NCBI RefSeq assembly: GCF_014701095.1
Contig: NZ_AP023439.1
Coordinates: 2,716,001-2,780,000, forward strand
Direction of reading: 5' to 3'
DNA: 64,000 nucleotides
Source of the DNA: Streptomyces tuirus
GTDB lineage: Bacteria; Actinomycetota; Actinomycetes; Streptomycetales; Streptomycetaceae
Shown: piece after piece, positions 8,694 to 16,152 of the stretch
Numbering within the stretch: position 1 is the first letter of the stretch
Layout of the letters: every line of letters begins with the position of its first letter
The notes under the pieces: generated by a model
What the model was told of the DNA's origin: nothing
Database searches by the model: none
What the model saw: the letters and a program-made list of their open reading frames with translations, nothing else
Translations under genes and position numbers: made by a program

Positions 8694-8767
8694 GCGCCGC
8701 TAGCTCAGTTGGTTAGAGCAGCTGACTCTTAATCAGCGGGTCCGGGGTTCGAGTCCCTGGCGGCGCA
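8694..8767 (+). tRNA. tRNA-Lys (CTT)
   Basis: This 74-nt sequence folds as a full cloverleaf. The acceptor stem GCGCCGC pairs with GCGGCGC, the anticodon loop ACTCTTAAT reads CTT, and the T-arm has GGTTCGAGTCC. The discriminator base is A and CCA is not encoded. It is identical to the gene at 12911-12984. A strong hairpin terminator follows directly. Confidence 0.97.
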
Positions 8768-8771
8768 CGGA

Positions 8772-8805
8772 TGAGGGGCCTCTCGTGGGAGCGAGAGGCC
8801 CCTCA
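8772..8805 (+). terminator. Intrinsic terminator of tRNA-Lys copy 1
   Basis: A perfect 14-bp inverted repeat (TGAGGGGCCTCTCG with CGAGAGGCCCCTCA and a six-base loop) starts 5 bases after the tRNA and is followed by GCGTTTTC. It can also stop transcription of the convergent DUF3592 gene. Confidence 0.85.
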
Positions 8806-8888
8806 GCGTTTTCGGGACAGCCGCAGGTGGGTCCGCTCGGTGATCAGGACGCGGCACTCAGTCCACGGACGCGCACGGTGGTCGAGGC

Positions 8889-9383
8889 TCACGGCGCCAC
8901 GGACGTCCGGCTGTCCACGCTGAAGACGAAGTCGCCGTACGGGCCGAAGGTCTGGCTGTACGCGGTGACGAAGCCGGCGCAGAAGACGACGATCACCCCG
9001 AGGAACGCCAGGATGCCGAGGGCGCTCACCGCCTGCCTGGCCCGGCTGGGCGCCTGGGCCGTGGCCACGACCTGGCGGCCGTCGGTGTAGTAGACCGTGA
9101 CGTAGTCGCCCTCGACGGTCGTCGCGCTCCCGCCGTCCTCCTCGAAGCGGATGACCCGGCCGTCGTGTGCGATGAACTCGTAGACGTGGTGCAGGGTGGT
9201 GCGCACCGAGGTGTCGCCGTGGCCGCCGCCGACCGTGGTGAAGGTCCGCAGGCACCTGCCCTCGGCCGTCAGGCCGCTGTTCCAGGCGCCCCGGATCTGC
9301 AGCCAGCGCCGCACGACGCGGTGGGCCATGAAGAGGGCCAGGACCATGATCAGGCCGGGCACGACGTAGAAGATCACGTCCAT
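8889..9383 (-). CDS. DUF3592 membrane protein
   Basis: The 164-aa protein has two membrane helices, at about residues 3-20 and 120-142. Between them is a hydrophilic beta-rich domain with YEFIAHDGRVIRFEE and VYYTDGRQVVATA, as in DUF3592 proteins found in many actinobacteria. Function is unknown. The ATG has GGGGGA 7 bases upstream. It is a single gene convergent with tRNA-Lys and shares the bidirectional hairpin. Confidence 0.8.
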   Translation of the reverse strand: MDVIFYVVPGLIMVLALFMAHRVVRRWLQIRGAWNSGLTAEGRCLRTFTTVGGGHGDTSVRTTLHHVYEFIAHDGRVIRFEEDGGSATTVEGDYVTVYYTDGRQVVATAQAPSRARQAVSALGILAFLGVIVVFCAGFVTAYSQTFGPYGDFVFSVDSRTSVAP

Positions 9384-9482
9384 CGCGCATCCCCCGGGGT
9401 CGGTGCGCCGGACCCGAGCGGCCGGCGTGGGAGGAACCTACCCACCCCGGCCGCACCGGTGACTCAAGAGAACCTCAGAGGT

Positions 9483-10088
9483 TCAGAAAGTCACGTCCGA
9501 GCAGGCGTAGAACGCGTTGGCCGTGTCGGCGATCGTCCAGACGGCCACGATGACGTGACGCCCGCTCAGCCCGGTCGGCAGCCTGCCGCTGTGGGAGAGC
9601 GAGGAGGGCGGGCGCTGCCCGTTGTACGGCACCGTGAAGAACGGGGTGAGGTTGAGGTCGGACCGGGCCAGGTTGTGGTTCTGGTTCCAGCCGGGCTTGG
9701 TGACGTAGTACTTGAAGTCGGTCGTGGCGTGCATGGCCGTGAACTGCCAGCGGAACGTGTAGTTCTGGCCGCCCGTCACCTTCGTGGCGGGCCAGGCGCC
9801 GCCGGACGGGGTGCGCGGTGCGCTGAGCTGGCTGAAGTGGCCGAGCCCGGCGTTGCATATCTGGCCGTCCGCCGGGCCGGAGCCCGGGAAGCCCTTCGGG
9901 CCCTCGACACTCTGCGGCTCCCACTGGATCGAGCCGCAGTTGGTCACGGTGCCGTTCTGGCAGAGCTTCTGCCGGCTGATGGGGAGGTCGGTGTAGCCGT
10001 GGCCGCTGGCACCGCCGGAGGAGAGCACGAGGGCTCCGGTCGTTGCCAGTCCCACCGCGGCTGCGGACAACTTGGTCCTTGTACGCAT
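9483..10088 (-). CDS. Secreted chitin-active lytic polysaccharide monooxygenase (AA10)
   Basis: The 201-aa precursor has a signal peptide cleaved after GGASG, leaving His30 (HGYT) as the mature N-terminus. With His120 (FTAMH) this forms the copper histidine brace of AA10 LPMOs. The C-terminal DVTF supplies the usual axial Phe. It is a single-domain enzyme, about 172 aa when mature, like the small Streptomyces chitin-binding proteins (CHB; Chb3 lies in this position in S. coelicolor by memory). It oxidatively cleaves or binds crystalline chitin outside the cell. An AGGAG precedes the ATG, and a DasR-like palindrome lies about 50 bases upstream, which fits induction by GlcNAc. Confidence 0.93.
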   Translation of the reverse strand: MRTRTKLSAAAVGLATTGALVLSSGGASGHGYTDLPISRQKLCQNGTVTNCGSIQWEPQSVEGPKGFPGSGPADGQICNAGLGHFSQLSAPRTPSGGAWPATKVTGGQNYTFRWQFTAMHATTDFKYYVTKPGWNQNHNLARSDLNLTPFFTVPYNGQRPPSSLSHSGRLPTGLSGRHVIVAVWTIADTANAFYACSDVTF

Positions 10089-10134
10089 GCTGCCGCTCCT
10101 GGAGAACGTGGGGGAAGTTCGGTGAGCCGTGCGT

Positions 10135-10150
10135 GTAGGTCTAGACCAAG
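10135..10150. promoter_or_regulatory. DasR-type operator (dre) upstream of the chitin LPMO gene
   Basis: The perfect palindrome GGTCTAGACC (10138-10147) is the core of the DasR consensus A(C/G)TGGTCTAGACCA(C/G)T. Flanking bases match only partly. It lies 47 bases upstream of the chitin-binding gene start, where DasR sites of chb genes are known to occur. Confidence 0.72.
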
Positions 10151-10189
10151 TTCGAGATTATGGGCGGTTGTTGAACATGTCCATACCAA

Positions 10190-11314
10190 TCACGGAGCTG
10201 TTTCGCCCCGGCCGGCGCAGAACGCCACCGTCAGGTCCTTCACCAGCACCTTGCGCTCGTAGTCGTCGAGTTCCACCAGGCCCCGCATGGTCAGCCGGGT
10301 CACCGTGTCCTCCACCGAGTCCACGACCGAGGTGAGCACGCTCGCCCGGTGCTGGGCGTCCAGCGCGGCGATCCGGCGGCGGTGCATCGCGGCGGCGACC
10401 TCGGGGGCGTACTCCACACGGACCGGCTGCACCGAGAACACCTCCAGGCCGACCGGGGCCGCGTCCGCCGCCACCAGCCGGGTCAGCACCTCGCCCGCCG
10501 CGTCCCCGGCGCCCCTCGGGCCGCCCGGCATCTCCACCCGCACCCGGGCCAGTCCCGCCTCGACGCACTCGCGCAAGTACGCCTCGTGGTCCTCGACGCC
10601 CAGCATGGCCCGGGCGGTGTCCCGCACCCGCCACACCACCAGGACGACCACCCGCAGCGCGACCCCGCTCCCGTCGGCCGCGGGCACGGGCTCGCTGCGC
10701 CAGTGCCGCAGCCGCACGTCCACCCGGCGGCGCAGCAGCAGCGGATTCACCCACAGCAGACCGGAGCGCCGGACGGTCCCCCGGTAGCGGCCGAAAAGGT
10801 CCAGCACCCAGGCCCGCCCGGTACGGCCCCGGGCGAGCCCGCCGAGCCCGAACAGCCCGAGCGCCCCGGCCCCGGCGTACGCCGCCCACTGGGCGAGACC
10901 GAGCCCGGCCCCGGCGTGGACGGGCAGCCGCAGCACCTCCCCAGCGAGCGGCGGCAGCAACCCCGCCCACCAGGAGGTCGCCACGCACCCGGCCGCGCCG
11001 CAGGCTCCGGCCAGCACGCCCACCGCGCCGGGCAGCACCCGCGCGGGCCGCTCCGCCAGATCGGGATCGACCTGCGGCACCGGGCGCTTCGGGGCGGCGA
11101 CCGCCGGGCGCCGCAGCCTCGGTTGCTCCCCCGTGCCCTGCCTCCGTCCGACGACGGCCGGCTTCAGCGGCACCGGCGCCGGGTCGGGGTCGTCGCGGAA
11201 CAGCAGGTGGACGGGGATCTCGGTGGTGGCCTCGTTCTGGATGAGCCGGGCGGGCCGGACCGGTCCGTCGGCCGGTCCGTCGGGCTCGGACGGGTGGGAA
11301 GTGGTCGTACTCAT
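10190..11314 (-). CDS. SPFH/band-7 domain membrane protein
   Basis: The 374-aa protein begins with a basic, Pro-rich cytoplasmic segment. Two membrane helices follow (about residues 100-125 and 140-165), then an SPFH domain with RSGLLWVNPLLLRRRVDVRL and WRVRDTARAMLGVEDHEAYL. Such proteins organise membrane microdomains or protease complexes, but the partner here is unknown. The ATG starting MSTTTSHP has GGAGGC at 4 bases; the in-frame extension upstream is unlikely. It lies between the LPMO and the peptidoglycan-binding gene, all on one strand but with separate promoters likely. Confidence 0.83.
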   Translation of the reverse strand: MSTTTSHPSEPDGPADGPVRPARLIQNEATTEIPVHLLFRDDPDPAPVPLKPAVVGRRQGTGEQPRLRRPAVAAPKRPVPQVDPDLAERPARVLPGAVGVLAGACGAAGCVATSWWAGLLPPLAGEVLRLPVHAGAGLGLAQWAAYAGAGALGLFGLGGLARGRTGRAWVLDLFGRYRGTVRRSGLLWVNPLLLRRRVDVRLRHWRSEPVPAADGSGVALRVVVLVVWRVRDTARAMLGVEDHEAYLRECVEAGLARVRVEMPGGPRGAGDAAGEVLTRLVAADAAPVGLEVFSVQPVRVEYAPEVAAAMHRRRIAALDAQHRASVLTSVVDSVEDTVTRLTMRGLVELDDYERKVLVKDLTVAFCAGRGETAP

Positions 11315-11397
11315 GCGTGCCTCCAGCCTCCGCGCCAGATGCGTCACAACAGTGGTCGGTGAGGGGCCGCCCGGAAGGGCCGGGGCGGACCGAGGGC

Positions 11398-12711
11398 CTA
11401 CGAGAAGAGGCGTCGCCAGGTCTCCGGCCCGGGGTAGCCGTCCGCCGCGCCGCCCCGCCAGCCCTGGGTGCGCTGGAAGGCCTCGACGGCCCGCCGGTCG
11501 GCCTCGCTCCAGATCGGCCCCGGCCCGACCCGGTAGAACCTGCCGAACCCCTTCAGCACGAGCTGTCTGCCCAGCTGGGTGACAAAGGTGTTGTTCGCGC
11601 CGGGGCGGAACATCGCCCGCCCCGGGTAGCCGGGGACGCCGTGGGAGGCGGGCGGCGGGCCGACCGCTCCGTCCTTGACGTCCTTGCCCTTGCCGGTGAC
11701 CAGCAGCTCCCAGGTGTGCGGGCCGGGCAGTCCGTCGGCCTCCGCGCCCGTCCAGCCCTGCGCCGTCTGGAACGCCCGGGTCGCCCTCCGGTCGGCGTCG
11801 GTCCAGCGCGGCCCCGGGCCCGACGCGTAGGAACCGCCGGCCCCGCGCTCGACGAGCATGCGGCCGAGCTGCGTGACGTACTTGTTGTTCGCGCCGGGGC
11901 CGAAATACGCCGCTCCGGGGTACGGCGTGGCGGCCGGGGCGCCGGGCTGGCCGCCGTCCTTCCCGGGCACCGGCTCCTCCGGGGTCACGCCCTTGTAGCG
12001 GTAGGGCACGTACCGGTCGGAGTTGTTCCAGTAGGCGTACGGGGTGGACTGCCGGCGGGTGTGCGGGCGGGTCTGCTCGTAGGCGGTGTAGGAGGTGTGC
12101 GACGCGTCCGTCCAGCCGCCGAAAATGGTGACGTGCGAGCCTTGCTCGGGGTCGGACGCATTGTGGAACAGCAGAATGTCACCCGGCAGGAGTTCCTCCT
12201 TGGAAATCTTCTCCCCGTACTGCGCGAGGCTGCCCGTCCATTCGTTTCCGGGCAGCTTCCAGGCCATCGAGACATAGCCGGAGCAGTCCTGCCGGTAACC
12301 GTCGGACCAATAGGCGCTCATGCTGTACGGCACCTTCGCGGCGACCCAGGTCTTGGCCCGGTTGATGATGTCCGTGCGGCTGATGGCGGTGGGCTTGGGA
12401 GCGACCGGGGGCTCGGCCGGACGGCCTCGTGGGCCGTGCAGCGGGGCCGTGGCCCCCTGGGGGGTGTCGGGCTCGTCACCTGTGGGAATGCCCGGGCGGT
12501 GGGGTGCGTGCGGGGCGGCGGCGGCCGGGACGGCGTGGCCCGCGCCGAGTGCGGCCGAGGCCACGGCGGCCAGGGCGAGGGCCCGGTGCGCGGCCGGGTG
12601 GGCGCCGGCCCGGCCCGGCCAGGAATGCGGCAGGGCGCGCCGCCAGTGGACGCAGCCGGGGCAGTCGCAGTCGCTCGCGGGGTCGATTTCCGTGAATACC
12701 GGAGACTCCAT
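11398..12711 (-). CDS. Secreted NlpC/P60-like protein with two peptidoglycan-binding repeats
   Basis: The 437-aa protein starts with an unusual Cys-rich cluster (DCDCPGC) ahead of a hydrophobic export segment (about residues 43-67). Then comes a linker and a hydrolase-like domain with candidate catalytic Cys in RQDCSGYVSMAW and His in GSHVTIFGGW. Two tandem repeats of about 75 aa follow, each with YFGPGANN/MFRPGANN...VTQLGR and RxTRAFQxxQGW, typical of the Streptomyces peptidoglycan-binding domain. It probably binds and trims cell wall outside the membrane. The ATG has GAGGGGAA at 5 bases. Its position beside cslA-glxA suggests a role in wall remodelling during tip growth, which is inference. 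Confidence 0.85.
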   Translation of the reverse strand: MESPVFTEIDPASDCDCPGCVHWRRALPHSWPGRAGAHPAAHRALALAAVASAALGAGHAVPAAAAPHAPHRPGIPTGDEPDTPQGATAPLHGPRGRPAEPPVAPKPTAISRTDIINRAKTWVAAKVPYSMSAYWSDGYRQDCSGYVSMAWKLPGNEWTGSLAQYGEKISKEELLPGDILLFHNASDPEQGSHVTIFGGWTDASHTSYTAYEQTRPHTRRQSTPYAYWNNSDRYVPYRYKGVTPEEPVPGKDGGQPGAPAATPYPGAAYFGPGANNKYVTQLGRMLVERGAGGSYASGPGPRWTDADRRATRAFQTAQGWTGAEADGLPGPHTWELLVTGKGKDVKDGAVGPPPASHGVPGYPGRAMFRPGANNTFVTQLGRQLVLKGFGRFYRVGPGPIWSEADRRAVEAFQRTQGWRGGAADGYPGPETWRRLFS

Positions 12712-12861
12712 GCGATTCCCCTCACACTTCCGGCGGAAAAATGCGGCGCCCATGCACCAAAGGGCGCGCGTCGTCAGTCTCGCAACTGTCCTCGGGACGC
12801 GCATGCTGACGGTCCGAATGATGTACACGGCCGCCCAGTGGGCTCCTCCCGGGCCCGGACA

Positions 12862-12877
12862 GGTGGTCCGGAGCACC
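12862..12877. repeat. 16-bp near-palindrome upstream of tRNA-Lys copy 2
   Basis: This copy of GGTGGTCCGGAGCACC is identical to the one at 8608-8623. It is 33 bases from the tRNA here but 70 at the other copy. A promoter -10-like TAGAGT lies between it and the tRNA. Confidence 0.5.
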
Positions 12878-12910
12878 TCCGCACGTCCTGTAGAGTTACG
12901 ACGTCAGCAG

Positions 12911-12984
12911 GCGCCGCTAGCTCAGTTGGTTAGAGCAGCTGACTCTTAATCAGCGGGTCCGGGGTTCGAGTCCCTGGCGGCGCA
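12911..12984 (+). tRNA. tRNA-Lys (CTT), second identical copy
   Basis: This 74-nt gene is base-for-base identical to the gene at 8694-8767, with anticodon CTT, acceptor GCGCCGC/GCGGCGC and no encoded CCA. AAG is by far the main Lys codon in this high-GC genome, which may explain the extra copy. Confidence 0.97.
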
Positions 12985-12994
12985 CAGACGGTGA

Positions 12995-13022
12995 AAGGCC
13001 CCTCGCAGGAGCGAGGGGCCTT
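12995..13022 (+). terminator. Intrinsic terminator of tRNA-Lys copy 2
   Basis: A perfect 12-bp stem (AAGGCCCCTCGC with GCGAGGGGCCTT, loop AGGA) lies 10 bases after the tRNA and is followed by ATCC. Confidence 0.85.
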
Positions 13023-13112
13023 ATCCGTGCCCGCGAGGCACCCCTTGCCCGGCCGGACGTCTCTCTGGCCGGAACCCGGCCCGCCGCGCGTTTGGCCGGA
13101 TACCCTCTCGCC

Positions 13113-13826
13113 ATGGCAGCGCGTGACCTACAAGAGCGGATCAAGAAGCTCATCATCGACCGCCGGCTGGCCTCCGGGGCCCCGCTGCCGACCGAGCCCG
13201 CACTGATGGAGCACCTCGGCGCGAGCCGGAACTCGGTGCGGGAGGCGCTGAAGGCGCTCCAGGCGATGGGCATCGTGGAGATCCGGCACGGCTTCGGCAC
13301 CTACGTCGGCCCGATGTCCCTGGCCCCGATGATCGAGGGCCTCGCCTTCCGCACGGTCGCCGGGCACTACCGGGGCGAGGACTCCCTGCTCCAGTTGCTG
13401 GAGCTGAGGGAGGCGGTGGAGACGGGGCTCGTGTCCCGGCTCGCCGGCCGGCTACCGGAAGCGGACCTCGTTGAACTGGACGCGCTCGTCGACCGTATGG
13501 AAGAGCAGGCCGCGCGCGGAGCCGGTCTCGCCGAGACCGACCGGGCCTTCCACGCCACCCTTTACCGGGGGCTGGACAACGTACTGCTGTGCGAGGTCCT
13601 GGAGGCGTTCTGGGACGCCTTCCACCGGGTCCGAACGGACCTCGGGGGCGAGCCGCAGGATCCGAAGGTGACCTGCCGGCAGCACCGGGAGATCCTCGAC
13701 GCGGTGCGGTCCGGGGACTCGATGCGGGCGGAGGAGGCCATAAGGGAGCACTTCGGCAACATCCGCGCCCGCTTGTCCACAACGGCTCCACAGGGTCCCC
13801 ACACCCGCCACAATGAACGCGTTTGA
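13113..13826 (+). CDS. GntR-family (FadR subfamily) transcriptional regulator
   Basis: The 237-aa protein has an N-terminal GntR winged helix (residues about 8-65: PLPTEPALMEHLGASRNSVREALKALQAMGIVEIRHGFGTYV). A C-terminal all-helical FCD effector domain follows, with the metal/ligand His of DRAFHATL and CRQHREIL. FadR-type regulators respond to organic acids or sugar acids. No Shine-Dalgarno precedes the ATG. A -10-like TACCCT ends 6 bases upstream, so a leaderless transcript is likely. It sits directly upstream of cslA, about 325 bases away, but its targets are unknown. Confidence 0.88.
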   Translation: MAARDLQERIKKLIIDRRLASGAPLPTEPALMEHLGASRNSVREALKALQAMGIVEIRHGFGTYVGPMSLAPMIEGLAFRTVAGHYRGEDSLLQLLELREAVETGLVSRLAGRLPEADLVELDALVDRMEEQAARGAGLAETDRAFHATLYRGLDNVLLCEVLEAFWDAFHRVRTDLGGEPQDPKVTCRQHREILDAVRSGDSMRAEEAIREHFGNIRARLSTTAPQGPHTRHNERV

Positions 13827-14151
13827 CCGGTAACCACCGTGTTTCGCATCTTGCGATCATGATGAACGCCGTAGAACCCTGGTTTTCTGGTTACACAAGG
13901 TGTCGCGTACTCGCGGCAGTTGGGGGGATTCGGAACCGGTTGCGGCGTGGGCGGGGGTAGGGGCTCCGTTCATGAACCGATGCCAAGGGGGGCATCATGC
14001 AACCGGAAGGTCGCGTTGCCGTGTCTATAGGGTGTGGATGACGTGGTGACCGCGATCCACCACTGATACGTCTGTGAAGGTCGAGGGGGACCTGGAGCAG
14101 ACGGTAAGAAGCTACGAAACACGCGGTTGTCCGCGTGTGGGGGGATGACTC
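13827..14151 (+). promoter_or_regulatory. cslA upstream region with promoter-like element and leader hairpin
   Basis: This 325-bp gap has no credible gene. It contains a -10-like TATAGG at about 14025 and, right before the ribosome-binding GGGGGG of cslA, a perfect hairpin ACACGCGG-TTGT-CCGCGTGT (14119-14138). The hairpin would sit in the mRNA leader next to the RBS and could affect translation. No known riboswitch class is recognised. Confidence 0.5.
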
Positions 14152-16152
14152 ATGACGTCGAGGCCCACGGGTGCCCGGCAGGAAAACGACCCGTCCCAGA
14201 CCACCCAGCTCAGGGTGCCTTCGCACCGGATGAGCACGACGGGGACGTTCCGGCGGATCAAAAAGACACTGCCGAGATACGACTACGAGCACTACAGCCG
14301 GCTCGCGGGTCCCCTCACCCAGCCGGATCCGGGCAAGCCGTACAAGGTGCAGTACCGCTCGCTCATCTCGCAGGAACCGCACCGTATACGCGTGGCCCTG
14401 ATGCTGGCCGCCGCCCCGGTGCTGTCCCTGGTGCTGCTGTTCTGGCTGCTCCAGCCCGAGCACTGGACCGAGCGCGACTACCCTGCCTTCGAATGGCTGC
14501 CCGCGCTCGACATGGTCATGCTCGTCTCGATCGGGCTGATCGAGTTCTTCCGCTGCATGAACGTGCTGTCGAACGCGCACGCCACGCTGGTGGCCCGCGA
14601 CCCGATCCCGGTGGTGCCCGAGACCGGCACCAGAGTGGCCTTCCTCACCTCCTTCGTGCCCGGCAAGGAGCCGCTGGAGATGGTGACGAAGACCCTGGAG
14701 GCGGCCGTGAAGATCCGTCACCGGGGCCTGATGCACGTATGGCTGCTCGACGAGGGCGACGACCCCGATGTGAAGGCGGTCTGCGAGCGCCTCGGCGTGC
14801 ACCACTTCTCCCGCAAGGGCGTCGCGAAGTGGAACCAGGCCAAGGGTCCGCACCGCGCCAAGACCAAGCACGGCAACTACAACGCCTGGCTCGAGGCGCA
14901 CGGCGACGACTACGACTTCTTCGCCTCGGTCGACACCGACCACGTGCCGCTGCCCAACTACCTGGAGCGGATGCTCGGCTTCTTCCGCGACCCGGACGTC
15001 GGTTTCGTCATCGGCCCGCAGGTCTACGGCAACTACGACAACCCGATCACCAAGGCCGCCGAGTCGCAGCAGTTCCTCTTCCACGCGCTGATCCAGCGCG
15101 CCGGCAACCGCTACGGCTCCCCGATGTTCGTCGGCACGTCCAACGCCGTGCGCATCAAGGCGCTGAAGCAGATCGGCGGTCTGTACGACTCGATCACCGA
15201 GGACATGGCGACCGGCTTCGAGATGCACCGCCACAAGAACCCGGCGACGGGGAAGAAGTGGCGCTCGGTGTACACGCCGGACGTGCTCGCCGTCGGTGAG
15301 GGCCCCAGTGCCTGGACGGACTTCTTCACCCAGCAGATGCGCTGGTCGCGAGGGACCTACGAGACGATCATCGGGCAGTACTGGAAGGGCTGGTACTCGC
15401 TGCCGCCGAGCAAGCTCTTCAACTACACGATGATGATCATCTTCTACCCGATGTCGGCCCTCAACTGGATCCTGGCGGCGCTGAGCTGCTGCCTGTTCCT
15501 GGGCCTGGGCGCCTCGGGTGTGAACATCGACCCGGCGGTCTGGCTGATGCTCTACGGCAACGCCTCCGCCCTGCAGATCGGCCTGTACGTCTGGAACCGC
15601 CGGCACAACGTCTCACCGCACGAGCCGGAGGGCTCCGGCGGTGTGGCCGGCATGGTGATGTCCGCGCTGTCGGCGCCGCTGTACGCGAAGGCGCTGATCG
15701 ACTCCATGCTGCGGCGCAAGAGCAAGTTCGTGGTCACGCCCAAGGGCGACTCGGCCAGCCCGGACCGCTGGTTCGCCACGTTCCGCTACCACTGGTACTT
15801 CATCGCGATCTTCGGCGCCTCGATCGCCGCGGGCTTCGTCTTCGGCCACTCCCACCCCGCGATGATCATCTGGGCGACGTTCGCGCTGCTGATCACCGCA
15901 TCGCCGGTGTTCGCCTGGCGCTGGCAGCTGAAGCAGGACGCGAAGAAGCACGCCGCCTCCGACGAGGGCCGGCCGCAGGACCCTGCGGGAGCGCCCCGGC
16001 CCCAGCCGCTGCCCATCCCGCAGCAGCCGACCGGGCACACCCCGCAAGCGAAGCCCACGTGGGCCGCGACCCCGGGCGCACACGGGGAGGTCGGGGGATC
16101 CGACCAGACCATGCAGATCGCCCTTGGTGGACTTGGGGGACGTAAGGAATGA
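14152..16152 (+). CDS. cslA: Cellulose synthase-like glycosyltransferase (GT2)
   Basis: The 666-aa membrane enzyme makes a beta-glucan-type polymer at hyphal tips in Streptomyces, where CslA works with GlxA. N-terminal membrane helices (about residues 78-100 and 115-132) come before the GT2 domain with SVDTDH (DxD), the SITEDM segment (TED) and QQMRWSRGTYE (QxxRW). At least four more helices follow (about 425-450, 460-480, 545-565, 570-590). The last 60 residues are a Pro/Gln-rich cytoplasmic tail. The ATG has a GGGGGGA RBS. The stop overlaps the glxA start as ATGA, so synthase and oxidase are translationally coupled. Confidence 0.95.
   Translation: MTSRPTGARQENDPSQTTQLRVPSHRMSTTGTFRRIKKTLPRYDYEHYSRLAGPLTQPDPGKPYKVQYRSLISQEPHRIRVALMLAAAPVLSLVLLFWLLQPEHWTERDYPAFEWLPALDMVMLVSIGLIEFFRCMNVLSNAHATLVARDPIPVVPETGTRVAFLTSFVPGKEPLEMVTKTLEAAVKIRHRGLMHVWLLDEGDDPDVKAVCERLGVHHFSRKGVAKWNQAKGPHRAKTKHGNYNAWLEAHGDDYDFFASVDTDHVPLPNYLERMLGFFRDPDVGFVIGPQVYGNYDNPITKAAESQQFLFHALIQRAGNRYGSPMFVGTSNAVRIKALKQIGGLYDSITEDMATGFEMHRHKNPATGKKWRSVYTPDVLAVGEGPSAWTDFFTQQMRWSRGTYETIIGQYWKGWYSLPPSKLFNYTMMIIFYPMSALNWILAALSCCLFLGLGASGVNIDPAVWLMLYGNASALQIGLYVWNRRHNVSPHEPEGSGGVAGMVMSALSAPLYAKALIDSMLRRKSKFVVTPKGDSASPDRWFATFRYHWYFIAIFGASIAAGFVFGHSHPAMIIWATFALLITASPVFAWRWQLKQDAKKHAASDEGRPQDPAGAPRPQPLPIPQQPTGHTPQAKPTWAATPGAHGEVGGSDQTMQIALGGLGGRKE

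Noticed and set aside
12712..12910. c-di-AMP (ydaO) riboswitch before the NlpC/P60-like gene
   Set aside because: Such leaders are known for wall hydrolases, but the conserved ydaO blocks are not recognisable here.
8694..12984. tRNA-Lys pair as attachment sites bounding a mobile element
   Set aside because: There is no integrase, and the enclosed LPMO, SPFH and peptidoglycan-binding genes look like normal core genes in composition and context.
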